Shown piece after piece: positions 24,057-32,525 of a DNA stretch of 64,000 nucleotides; the first letter of the stretch is position 1, and each line of letters begins with the position of its first letter. A program made the translations under genes and the position numbers. This stretch comes from Bin87 sp965243255 (GTDB lineage: Bacteria; Chloroflexota; Dehalococcoidia; Lucifugimonadales; UBA3495), in the NCBI GenBank assembly GCA_965243255.1, contig CBDEUH010000004.1, forward strand, positions 2,418,001-2,482,000, given 5' to 3'. The notes beneath the pieces were generated by a model. It was not told the origin of the DNA. It ran no database searches and saw only the letters and a list, made by a program, of their open reading frames with translations.

Positions 24057-26351
24057 TTATGCGCCGTTGGCTTCGTGCAACGCCTCCAGCACCGCCGTCG
24101 GGGACAGCGGCAGCTTGTTCACCCGGACGCCGGTGGCGTGGTACACGGCGTTATGCAGTGCGGCCAGCGGCGGGATGATGGGCGCCTCGCCGACGCCGCG
24201 CAGCCCGTAGGGATGGCGGGGGTTCGGCACCTCGATGACCACCGTGTCGATCATGGGCATATCGAGGGCGGTGGGCATGCGATAGTCGAGGAAGGTTGAG
24301 TTGAGCATCGTCCCGTCGTCGGCGTAGGTGTAGTCTTCGGACAGCGCCCAGCCGATGCCCTGCATCGTCCCGCCCTGCATCTGGCCCTCGACGTAGCTGG
24401 GGTGCACTGAGGTGCCGGAATCGATGAACGCGGTGCAGCGCAGGACGTCAACCTTGCCGGTGTCCGGGTCAACCTCCACGTCGATGATGTTGCCGGCGAA
24501 GATGGGGCCGACGCCGGTGGAGGTGGCGGACGCCGACGCGGTGAGGGGGCCGCCGGTGCGCATCATGCGGCCGGCGGCTTCGGCGATGGTCATACGCTCT
24601 TCGGTTGTGGCGCAGGTGAACACGCCGTCGGCGAACTCGACCTGGTCGGGTTCAACCTCCCACACCATGGCGCAGCGTTTGGCCATCTGGTCGCGCAGGT
24701 CTTCGGCGGCGGCGATGGCGGCCAGGCCGGTGTCGAAGGCGATGCGGCTGCCGCCGGTGGAGGCGGTCCAGCCGACGGTATCGGTGTCCACCACCGTGGG
24801 GGCGATCTGGTCAACGTCAATGCCCAGCGTTTCCGCCACCTGCATGGCCACTGCCGTGCGGGTGCCGCCGATGTCCACCGAGCCGGTGATGAGGTTCAGC
24901 GTCCCGTTGGAGTTGACGTTGATGGTGGCGGATGACGCCTGTCCGGCCTGCCAGCGGAAACCGACGGCGATGCCCCGGCCCCGGTTGGGGCCTTCCAGCG
25001 GCGTGCGGTTGTGCTCGCTGTTAATCATCGCCTCTTCCAGTTCGCGGCAGCCGAAGACGCGATGGGGGACGCCGTTGGGCATCCGGTCGCCCTCCTGGAC
25101 GGCGTTCTGGAGGCGGAGTTCCATGGGGTCTTTGCCCAGCATCTCGGCGAGTTCGTCGACCACGGCTTCCACGGCGAAAGCGACCTGGGGCTGGCCGGGA
25201 GCGCGGTAGGCCTGCACCTTCTGCTTGTTGCAGACGACGTCGTAGCCGTCCACCAGCATGTGGTCCATCTTGTAGGGGCCGAAGCCGGTGAGCGCGCCGC
25301 CGCCAACGGGAGAGCCGGGGTACGCGCCGGCTTCATAGACCATGTAGAGTTGGCCGGCGACCATGGTGCCGTCGTTCTTGACGCCCATCTTGCAGCGCAT
25401 AAACGTCGCCGAGGCCGGGCCGCTCCCGATAAACACGTCAGTGCGATCCATGGCAACCTTGACCGGCTTGCCCGTCTTCTTGGACAGCACCGCAGCCACC
25501 GGGTCTGTGTAGGTGATGCCCTTGGCGCCGAAACCGCCGCCGATTTCCATGGGTACGATCTTCACCTGACCCTCGGGCACGCCGATGATGGCGGCGGTCT
25601 GGGCGCGAACGTTGAAGATGCCCTGGGTGCTGGTCCAGACGGTTACGCGGCCATCGGCGGACCACATGGCAGTGGACACGTGGGGCTCGATGTAACCCTG
25701 GTGCACGGTCTGGGTCTCAAACTCGCGTTCGATGATGATGTCGGCCTCGGCAAATCCCTGCTCGATGTCGCCCACCTTGTGCTGGATGTGTCCGGCGACG
25801 TTGCTCTTGACGCCGGTATCGTCGCCCCGCGCGAACCGTTCCACCTTGAAGTAGGTGGTCATGTCGTCGTGCAGCAGTATGGCGTCGTCGGCCATGGCCT
25901 CCCGCCAGGTGAGCATGGTGGGCAGAACCTCGTAGTCCACCTCCACCAGCTTCAACGCCTCCATTGCGATGTGGGGGCTGGTGGCGCAGATGGCGGCGAC
26001 GGCGTGGCCGACGTAGAGGACTTTGTCCTTGGCCAGCAGGTTTTCGGCAATCATCCGGGCGTTGCCCTGCACCTCTGCGAAGTCGATCATCCGGTTCTCA
26101 ATGATGGGAAAATCGGCGGCGGTGGCGACGGCAACCACGCCAGGCAGCGCTTCGGCCTTGCTGGTGTCGATGCTGCGGATGCGGGCGTGGCTGTGGGGGC
26201 TGCGCAGGATGCGAGCGTGGAGCATTCCCGGCAGGTTGATGTCTGCGCCGTAGCGGGCGGCGCCGGTTACCTTGTCCACGCCGTCGTGGCGGACCGGACG
26301 GGTGCCGATGACGCGGTATTGCTGGTCGGATTGGGCGGCGGTGGTGGTCAT
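24057..26351 (-). CDS. Xanthine dehydrogenase/CO dehydrogenase-type molybdopterin-binding subunit
   Basis: The 764-residue protein is a complete large subunit: an N-terminal a/b hammerhead domain (DKVTGAARYGADINLPGMLHARILRSPHSHARI), the molybdenum cofactor domain with EIGGGFGAKG, YRAPGQPQVAFAVEAVVDELA, a C-terminal segment with GSVDIGGTRTAVAMQ, and GLRGVGEAPIIPPLAAL with the catalytic-type glutamate. It hydroxylates an N-heterocycle or aldehyde. The FAD and 2Fe-2S subunits normally encoded next to it are absent from this window. AGGAACCC precedes the ATG. The Nudix gene lies 37 bp upstream. Confidence 0.9.
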   Translation of the reverse strand: MTTTAAQSDQQYRVIGTRPVRHDGVDKVTGAARYGADINLPGMLHARILRSPHSHARIRSIDTSKAEALPGVVAVATAADFPIIENRMIDFAEVQGNARMIAENLLAKDKVLYVGHAVAAICATSPHIAMEALKLVEVDYEVLPTMLTWREAMADDAILLHDDMTTYFKVERFARGDDTGVKSNVAGHIQHKVGDIEQGFAEADIIIEREFETQTVHQGYIEPHVSTAMWSADGRVTVWTSTQGIFNVRAQTAAIIGVPEGQVKIVPMEIGGGFGAKGITYTDPVAAVLSKKTGKPVKVAMDRTDVFIGSGPASATFMRCKMGVKNDGTMVAGQLYMVYEAGAYPGSPVGGGALTGFGPYKMDHMLVDGYDVVCNKQKVQAYRAPGQPQVAFAVEAVVDELAEMLGKDPMELRLQNAVQEGDRMPNGVPHRVFGCRELEEAMINSEHNRTPLEGPNRGRGIAVGFRWQAGQASSATINVNSNGTLNLITGSVDIGGTRTAVAMQVAETLGIDVDQIAPTVVDTDTVGWTASTGGSRIAFDTGLAAIAAAEDLRDQMAKRCAMVWEVEPDQVEFADGVFTCATTEERMTIAEAAGRMMRTGGPLTASASATSTGVGPIFAGNIIDVEVDPDTGKVDVLRCTAFIDSGTSVHPSYVEGQMQGGTMQGIGWALSEDYTYADDGTMLNSTFLDYRMPTALDMPMIDTVVIEVPNPRHPYGLRGVGEAPIIPPLAALHNAVYHATGVRVNKLPLSPTAVLEALHEANGA

Positions 26352-26388
26352 TGGGTTCCTCCGGGAAATGGTGCGGCGAGTGGCGGGT

Positions 26389-27156
26389 TCAGTTATTGAT
26401 GAAGTCGGGCAGGAAGTACTCCCGGGTGGGGTCGGGCGTCATCCCGGGCATATCGGCGGGCGTGATGCCGTCGCTTTCGATGGCGGAGCGGACGATGCCC
26501 TTGTTGAAGGGGCTGATGTCGTCGTTGGCCATGAAGTCGGCCACGGGCATCCACAGGCATTCCTCGATTTCCTCTTCGCTCATCTTGATTTCGTGGGTGA
26601 GGGCACGCAGGCGGCAGACGAAGTAGATGTCCGACTTGCCGTAGCGGTAGCCGTGCCAGTGCCGGAAGCAGGTCAGGGCCTCGAACTGAGCGGTGACGCC
26701 GGTTTCCTCCAGCACCTCGCGGATGATGGAGTCAACGATGTGCTCGCCCTGCTCCAGCGCGCCGCCGGGCAGCTTGTAGAAGGGCGGCCGGTTGTCGATG
26801 CGATAGCGTTCGCAGACGACCAGCAGCTCCTCTTTGTCGTTGAGCACGACGCCGCCGGCTCCGATGTAGTGGGTGGCGTAGGGCGGGATGAAGGAATCGG
26901 GAATCAGCATCAGCGTGGCGGTGATGCCGTCGCCGTCGGCGTGATGGTAGGTGAAACCGCGCTGGGTGGCTATAGGCACGTGGGTCGCCAACTCCAGGGG
27001 GATGTCAACCCAGGCGACCTCGTATCCGGCCTCGTGCCACTGGGCAATGGATGCGTCCAGGGCTGCGGCGAAGTCGGTAGGGTCTGGGGGCAACTGGTCG
27101 GTTTTGACGACTACGCCACGAAAGGGGTTGGGCGTGGCGGCCAGGGGAGAAACCAT
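26389..27156 (-). CDS. Nudix hydrolase with N-terminal pre-Nudix domain
   Basis: The 255-residue protein has a complete Nudix box, G-x5-E-x7-REVLEETGV, starting at GGALEQGEHI. The N-terminal 110 residues (FRGVVVKTDQLP, SIAQWHEAGYEVAWVDIP, ATQRGFTYHHADGD) match the GNAT-like pre-Nudix domain of the NUDT6/plant NUDT8 type. It hydrolyses a nucleoside diphosphate linked to another moiety; the substrate is unknown. An extended -10 lies about 45 nt upstream. Confidence 0.9.
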   Translation of the reverse strand: MVSPLAATPNPFRGVVVKTDQLPPDPTDFAAALDASIAQWHEAGYEVAWVDIPLELATHVPIATQRGFTYHHADGDGITATLMLIPDSFIPPYATHYIGAGGVVLNDKEELLVVCERYRIDNRPPFYKLPGGALEQGEHIVDSIIREVLEETGVTAQFEALTCFRHWHGYRYGKSDIYFVCRLRALTHEIKMSEEEIEECLWMPVADFMANDDISPFNKGIVRSAIESDGITPADMPGMTPDPTREYFLPDFINN

Positions 27157-27199
27157 GTGGCGGCTCCGGGTGGGTTAAGCGGGAGTGGGCGTCGGCGGC

Positions 27200-27208
27200 A
27201 GTATAGCA
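27200..27208 (-). promoter_or_regulatory. Extended -10 element (TGC-TATACT) for the Nudix gene
   Basis: On the minus strand TGC-TATACT lies about 44 nt before the Nudix ATG. It has the same extended form as the mutS2 and DUF2283 promoters. Confidence 0.45.
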
Positions 27209-27313
27209 CACCCGTCCCGGCGTTGCGGTTGACGCTCCCTTGACCGACTGCCATACTCGCCGAGCACGCAACGTATCGCGTTGCCAGATTAGCCAGTACG
27301 GGAGCCGTTCATA

Positions 27314-28150
27314 ATGACGCAGGCAGCGCCGCACCAGCGGGACCTGGCCGGAGAGTCCTGGAATCCGGGACAGTACCTGAAGTTTGAAGACAATCGGCTG
27401 CGGCCGGCCCTGGACCTGATGGGCCGGATACCGTTGGAATCCCCGCAGGTGGTCTATGACCTGGGCTGCGGCAGCGGCAACGTAACCCGCCTGCTGGCCG
27501 ACCGGTGGCCCGACGCCGACGTGGTGGGCATGGACAACTCGCCGGAGATGCTGGCCCAGGCCGCGGGGGATTCCGACGGCTCCGCCGGGCGCATCCGCTG
27601 GCAGACGGGCGACCTGGCCGACTGGAGGCCGGACAGCACGCCGTCGGTGCTCTACTCCAACGCCGTCATCCAGTGGGTGCCCGACCATGACGAGCTGGTG
27701 CCCAGACTGTGGGCGATGCTGCCGCCGGGCGGCTGCCTGGCCGTGCAGGCTCCGCTGAGCTGGGATATGCGCTCGCACCAGCTGATGCGGGAAGCGCTGG
27801 CGGACGGCGGGCCGGGCGGACAGGCCATCGGGCCGGCCGAGCTGCGGCAGGCCGTGGGGAACCGTTGGGTGCAGGACCCGGACTTCTACTACGACCTGCT
27901 GGCTCCGCAGTCGGCCCACCTGGACGTGTGGACGACGGAATACCAGCACGTTCTGTACGGCGACGACGCGGTGCTGGAATGGGTAACGGGCACGGGGCTG
28001 CGTCCCATCCTGAACGGCCTGAACGACAATGACCGGGAGACGTATCTGGCGGAGTACCGCCGGCGGCTCAACGCGGAGTACCCCAAGCGGGCCGATGGAG
28101 TTACGCTGTATCCGTTCCGCCGGCTGTTCTTCGTGGCAGTGCGCAAGTAA
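27314..28150 (+). CDS. tam: Trans-aconitate 2-methyltransferase family SAM-dependent methyltransferase
   Basis: The 278-residue protein reads WNPGQYLKFEDNRLRPALDLMGRI, the N-terminal signature of trans-aconitate methyltransferase, followed by the SAM motif VYDLGCGSGNVTRLLADRWP and VGMDNSPEMLAQA. VLYSNAVIQWVPDHDEL and AMLPPGGCLAVQAP are motifs II/III. The enzyme esterifies trans-aconitate, an inhibitor formed from cis-aconitate. Length is close to the family norm (about 255). A GGAG lies 11 nt before the ATG. Confidence 0.85.
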   Translation: MTQAAPHQRDLAGESWNPGQYLKFEDNRLRPALDLMGRIPLESPQVVYDLGCGSGNVTRLLADRWPDADVVGMDNSPEMLAQAAGDSDGSAGRIRWQTGDLADWRPDSTPSVLYSNAVIQWVPDHDELVPRLWAMLPPGGCLAVQAPLSWDMRSHQLMREALADGGPGGQAIGPAELRQAVGNRWVQDPDFYYDLLAPQSAHLDVWTTEYQHVLYGDDAVLEWVTGTGLRPILNGLNDNDRETYLAEYRRRLNAEYPKRADGVTLYPFRRLFFVAVRK

Positions 28151-28171
28151 ATCAAAGCAGAGAGGTGCAAC

Positions 28172-29110
28172 ATGACGGTTCTGGTACTGGGCGGCGCGGG
28201 ATTCATCGGCCCGCGGGTCATACGCAAGCTGGTGGAACGGGGCGAGGACGTGTTCGCCACCGACATCAACCCCCTGCCGGAGATTGCCGGCATCGACAAC
28301 GGCGCCGTCCGCAGCGCGCGGGTGGACATCACCGACTTTGAGCAGGTTACACGGGCCATCGTGGAGTCGCAGCCCGACCGCATCATCAACCTGGCGTACC
28401 TGCTGGGCGGCGGCGAGGGCAATCCGCACCACCAGATGCGGCTCAACATCCTGGGCATGGACAACTGCTTTGAGGCCGGCCGGCTGCTGGACGTCAACCG
28501 CATCGTCTATGCCAGCTCGGTGGCCGTGAGCGGGCAGCAGTCCAACTTCGGCGACCGGGCCATCAACGAGGACGAGGCGACCTACGGCGACAGCCAGTAC
28601 GCGACGCACAAGATCTTCAACGAGTTCCAGGCCAAGATGTTCAACGAGAACTACGGCATGAGCATCACCGGCATCCGGCCGGCCAACGTAACCGGGCCGG
28701 ACAAGGTGCGCGGCTCCACCGACCACGTGCGCTGCGTGACGCTGCCGGCCCGAGGCGAGCCGGTGAGCTTTCCGTACCGGGAGATGATGCGGCTGCCGAT
28801 TCACGTTGAGGACATCGCCGAGGCGTTCGTGCGCGTGTCCCTGGTGGACCGCAGCGAGTACGCGGTGTACAACTCGGGCGGCACGGCCATCAGCCTGGGC
28901 GATCTGGCCGAGATGGTGCGGGGCTACCTGCCGGACGCGCAAATCAATTTTGACCACGAGGGCGGCCGGGAACACTCGGGCAACTACCTGGTGGACAACA
29001 GCCGGCTGCTGTCGGAGTTCGAGCTGACCTACGCTCCACTGCAGCAGCGCGTCCTGGAAATCATCAACGAGGTGCGGGCCGACGAGGGGCTGCCGCTGGT
29101 GCGGGGCTGA
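28172..29110 (+). CDS. NAD-dependent epimerase/dehydratase (extended SDR)
   Basis: The 312-residue protein has the extended-SDR Rossmann motif VLGGAGFIGPRVIRKLVERG, YASSVAVSG and the catalytic Y-x3-K in SQYATHKIFNE. The C-terminal part (HVEDIAEAFVRVSLVD, AVYNSGGTAISLGDLAEMV) binds a sugar-nucleotide or similar substrate in relatives. The substrate is unknown. AGAGGTG precedes the ATG; it lies 21 bp after the methyltransferase and probably shares its transcript. Confidence 0.88.
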   Translation: MTVLVLGGAGFIGPRVIRKLVERGEDVFATDINPLPEIAGIDNGAVRSARVDITDFEQVTRAIVESQPDRIINLAYLLGGGEGNPHHQMRLNILGMDNCFEAGRLLDVNRIVYASSVAVSGQQSNFGDRAINEDEATYGDSQYATHKIFNEFQAKMFNENYGMSITGIRPANVTGPDKVRGSTDHVRCVTLPARGEPVSFPYREMMRLPIHVEDIAEAFVRVSLVDRSEYAVYNSGGTAISLGDLAEMVRGYLPDAQINFDHEGGREHSGNYLVDNSRLLSEFELTYAPLQQRVLEIINEVRADEGLPLVRG

Positions 29111-29126
29111 CGGCCGGCGGCTCGGC

Positions 29127-29155
29127 TTGCCGCCGTATCGTAGCGCCCATATAAT
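29127..29155 (+). promoter_or_regulatory. Promoter for the LLM oxidoreductase gene
   Basis: TTGCCG and TATAAT are separated by exactly 17 nt in the gap after the epimerase gene, about 90 nt before the ATG at 29247. Confidence 0.6.
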
Positions 29156-29246
29156 GCGGGCATATTCGCAAGCCTGAACAACTTGAACGCGCATCGCCCG
29201 CGTTGCCGGTGGGCGCGTATCACGGCCCCAGCAGGAGGATTCCCCC

Positions 29247-30419
29247 ATGGCTTTACCCGACCGCATGAAGTTTGGCATCTTTATGGGCCCGTTCCATCGG
29301 GCCGGCGAGAACCCGACCCTGGCCCTGGAACGGGACCTGGAGCTGGTGCAGTGGCTGGACTATCTTGGCTTTGACGAAGCCTGGATTGGCGAGCACCACA
29401 GCGCGGGGTGGGAGATCATCTCCTCGCCGGAAATCTTCATCGGCGTCGCCGCCGACCGCACCAAGCACATCAAGCTGGGCACGGGGGTGGTCAGCCTGCC
29501 CTATCACCATCCCTTCATGGTGGCCAACTGGATGACCCAGCTGGACCACATGACCCGCGGGCGGGTGATGCTGGGAGTGGGCCCCGGCGCGCTGCCCGGC
29601 GACGCCTACATGATGGGCATTGACCCCACCAAGCAGCGGCTGCGGATGGACGAGGCCCTGGGCGTCATCATGCGCCTGTTCAAGGAGAAGGAGCCGATCA
29701 CCCACGAAAGCGACTGGTTCGTGATGCAGGAGGCCATGCTGCAGCTGCGCCCCTACCAGACGCCCCATATGCCCATCTCGGTGGCGTCGGTGCAGACGCC
29801 TTCCGGCGTGGCCCTGGCCGGCAAGCACGGCGCGTCGGTGCTGACCATCACCACGCCGCGGGACCCCAAGGTGCCCCAGGGCGCTGACCTGAAGGAACTG
29901 TGGGACATCTGCGAGGAATCGGCGGCGGAGCATAACCAGACGGTTGACCGCTTTGACTGGCGTCTGGTGCTGCCGGTGCACCTGGCGGACACCCGCAAGG
30001 AAGCCTTTGAGCAGGCCCGCATCGGCGCGGGACGCTACCAGCGGGAGTACTTTGAGCACACCATGGGTCGGCCCCAGGTGGTGGACGGCCCGCCGGAGAA
30101 AATCATCGACGTGATGGCCGAGCGGGGCACGTGGATCATCGGCACGCCCGACGACTGCATCGAGGGCATCAAGCGGCTGGAAGAACGCAGCGGCGGGTTC
30201 GGCGCCTTCATGGTGCAGACGGTGGACTGGGCGGCCCGGGAGCATATGCTGCACAGCTACGAGCTGATCGCCCGCCACGTGATGCCCCACTTCCAGGGCA
30301 GCGCGGACGCCACCATCGCCGCCAACACGTGGGCCTACGAACGCCACGAAACGCTGCAGGCCGGCCGGACGCGGGCGCTGGACCGGGCCCGGGAGGACTA
30401 CGCCGGCCGCAACGCCTAG
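29247..30419 (+). CDS. LLM-class flavin-dependent oxidoreductase
   Basis: The 390-residue product is a luciferase-like monooxygenase: MKFGIFMGPFHRAGENPTLALERDLELVQWLDYLGFDEAWIGEHHSAG, then TKHIKLGTGVVSLPYHHPFMVANWMTQLDHMTRGRVMLGVGPG. This family uses reduced FMN and O2, or F420 in some members, for oxidation of organic substrates. IIGTPDDCIEGIKRLEERSGGFGAFM is the conserved C-terminal strand. GGAGG precedes ATG 29247. A second LLM protein lies at 33867-34988; the two share only family-level similarity. Confidence 0.92.
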   Translation: MALPDRMKFGIFMGPFHRAGENPTLALERDLELVQWLDYLGFDEAWIGEHHSAGWEIISSPEIFIGVAADRTKHIKLGTGVVSLPYHHPFMVANWMTQLDHMTRGRVMLGVGPGALPGDAYMMGIDPTKQRLRMDEALGVIMRLFKEKEPITHESDWFVMQEAMLQLRPYQTPHMPISVASVQTPSGVALAGKHGASVLTITTPRDPKVPQGADLKELWDICEESAAEHNQTVDRFDWRLVLPVHLADTRKEAFEQARIGAGRYQREYFEHTMGRPQVVDGPPEKIIDVMAERGTWIIGTPDDCIEGIKRLEERSGGFGAFMVQTVDWAAREHMLHSYELIARHVMPHFQGSADATIAANTWAYERHETLQAGRTRALDRAREDYAGRNA

Positions 30420-30467
30420 GCAACGGCCAGCGACATCGGCAAGATACGCACAAAGGGAGGCCCCACC

Positions 30468-32429
30468 ATGCCACTGCATCCGCAAGCGCAACAGGTTATT
30501 GAGGCGACGCGCGCCCTGGGCCTGCCGCCCAATCACACCGTTACTCCCGCCGAGGCGCGGGCCAACGCGGCCAAGCGTCCCCGCGGCCCCGGGCCGGAGG
30601 TGGGCAAGGTGGAGAATCGCAGCGTGCCGGGCCCGGCCGGGGACGTGCCGGTTCGCATCTACACGCCGGAGGGCGACGGGCCGTTTCCGATACTGGTGTG
30701 GTATCACGGCGGCGGTTGGGTGGTTGGCAACCTGGAGTCGGCGGACGGCACGGCGAGGCACCTGTGCTTCGGCTCGCGGAACATCGTGGTGTCGGTGGAC
30801 TACCGGCTGTCTCCGGAAGCCAAGTTCCCCGAACCCTTTGACGACTGCTACTACGTCACCTTGTGGGCCAGCGACCACGCCGAGGAACTGGGCGGCGTGC
30901 GGGGCGTGGTGTCCGTGGGCGGCGACAGCGCCGGGGGCAACCTGGCCGCCGCAGTCAGCATCAAGGCCGCCGAAACGGGCGACTTCCGGGTGAGCCACCA
31001 GCTGCTGGTGTATCCGGTTACGGACGTGGACTTTGACACGGGTTCGTATCTGGACAACGGCGCAGGCTATAACCTGGATCGCGAACTCATGATGTGGTAC
31101 TGGGACCAGTACCTGGCCGATCCGTCGCAGACGGCTGACCCGCTGGTCGCGCCGATGCGTCTGTCTGCCGACTTCCAGGGGATGGACGACCTGGCCCAGG
31201 CGCTGGTGATCACGGCGGAGTACGATCCGCTGCGGGACGAGGGCGAAGCCTACGGCCGGCACCTGAGCGAGTTGGGCGTGCCGGCGCAGACCAATCGCTA
31301 CGACGGGATGATTCACGGCTTTTTCAGCATGGCCGGCCTGTTGGACACGGGCCGGGAGGCTATGGACGACGCCTGCCGGTTCCTGCGGGGCGCGGTGGAC
31401 GACATGACCGAGGAGTACTTTCAGCAGCACGAGGGGGACCCGACGGCGTTGCGCGAGCTGCTTGACCCCCAGGCGGCGGAGGTGCTGACGGTGTTGGAAT
31501 CGCTGGGCATCAAGGCGTTCCAGGACATGGACGTGGACGAGTGCCGGGAGGTGATGAACAACCGTCCCAGGCCGAATGGTCCGGAAGTTGGCCGGGTGGA
31601 AGACCGGGTCATAATGAACGAGCACGGCAAGGAGCCGGGGGAGGTGCCCATCCGCATCTACACGCCGGCCACGGCCGGGCCCTGGGGAACGCTGGTGTGG
31701 TATCACGGCGGGGGCTGGGTCATCGGGAACGTGGAGACGGCCGACGCCACGGCGCGGGAGCTGTGCGTGGGGGCCGACTGCGTGGTGGTGTCGGTGGACT
31801 ACCGGCTGGCGCCGGAATACAAGTTCCCCACGCCCTTTGAGGACTGCCTGACGGCCACGATGTGGGCCATGGCCAACGCGGAGTCTCTGGGCAGCCGGCC
31901 CGACGCCATCGCGGTGGGCGGCGACAGCGCGGGCGGCAACCTGGCCGCCGCCGTGTCGCTGGCGCAGGACGACTTCCCCATCCCGCTGGCCTTCCAGCTG
32001 CTGGTGTATCCCGTCACGGATTACGCCTACGAGACGCGTTCCTACCAGGTGAACGGGCAGGGGATGTTCCTGGAGACGGCGAGCATGCGCTGGTTCTGGG
32101 ACCACTACGTTCACAACAACGACCTGTCGGGCTACAACATCTTCGCGTCGCCGCTGCGGGCGCGGCTGTCCGACGACCTGCCGCCGGCGCTGGTGATAAC
32201 CGCCGAGTTCGATCCGCTGCGGGACGAGGGGGAAGCCTACGCCGCCGCGCTGGACGAGGCGGGAATCGCCACCACGCTGATCCGGTACGACGGGGTGATT
32301 CACGGCTTTTTCGGGATGCCCCACGTGATTGACAAGGGCCGGCAGGCGCTGGACGCCGCCTGCGTCAGCCTGCGGGAGGCCTTCGGCGCGCTGGGCGAAG
32401 CGGACGCGGTGGCCGCAGCAGACAACTGA
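30468..32429 (+). CDS. Tandem two-domain alpha/beta-hydrolase (HSL-type esterase duplicated in one chain)
   Basis: One 653-residue chain contains two complete hormone-sensitive-lipase-type esterase domains. Domain 1: HGGGW at 80-84, GDSAGG with nucleophile S154, D253 in EYDPLRDEGEAY, H283 in MIHGFF. Domain 2: HGGGW at 413-417, S487 in GDSAGG, D582, H612 in VIHGFF. Both have all catalytic parts, so both may be active. A linker at about 310-370 joins them. Typical members are single domains of about 310 residues. AAAGGGAGG precedes the ATG. The enzyme would hydrolyse short-chain esters, substrates unknown. Confidence 0.92.
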   Translation: MPLHPQAQQVIEATRALGLPPNHTVTPAEARANAAKRPRGPGPEVGKVENRSVPGPAGDVPVRIYTPEGDGPFPILVWYHGGGWVVGNLESADGTARHLCFGSRNIVVSVDYRLSPEAKFPEPFDDCYYVTLWASDHAEELGGVRGVVSVGGDSAGGNLAAAVSIKAAETGDFRVSHQLLVYPVTDVDFDTGSYLDNGAGYNLDRELMMWYWDQYLADPSQTADPLVAPMRLSADFQGMDDLAQALVITAEYDPLRDEGEAYGRHLSELGVPAQTNRYDGMIHGFFSMAGLLDTGREAMDDACRFLRGAVDDMTEEYFQQHEGDPTALRELLDPQAAEVLTVLESLGIKAFQDMDVDECREVMNNRPRPNGPEVGRVEDRVIMNEHGKEPGEVPIRIYTPATAGPWGTLVWYHGGGWVIGNVETADATARELCVGADCVVVSVDYRLAPEYKFPTPFEDCLTATMWAMANAESLGSRPDAIAVGGDSAGGNLAAAVSLAQDDFPIPLAFQLLVYPVTDYAYETRSYQVNGQGMFLETASMRWFWDHYVHNNDLSGYNIFASPLRARLSDDLPPALVITAEFDPLRDEGEAYAAALDEAGIATTLIRYDGVIHGFFGMPHVIDKGRQALDAACVSLREAFGALGEADAVAAADN

Positions 32430-32525
32430 GCATGACGCAACCGACCGGCCCGGAAGTGGTATTATGGCGGCGAGGGGTGAGCATTGCCCCTCGCCGCCAA
32501 CGCTTTGCACAAAGGAGCGATGATC

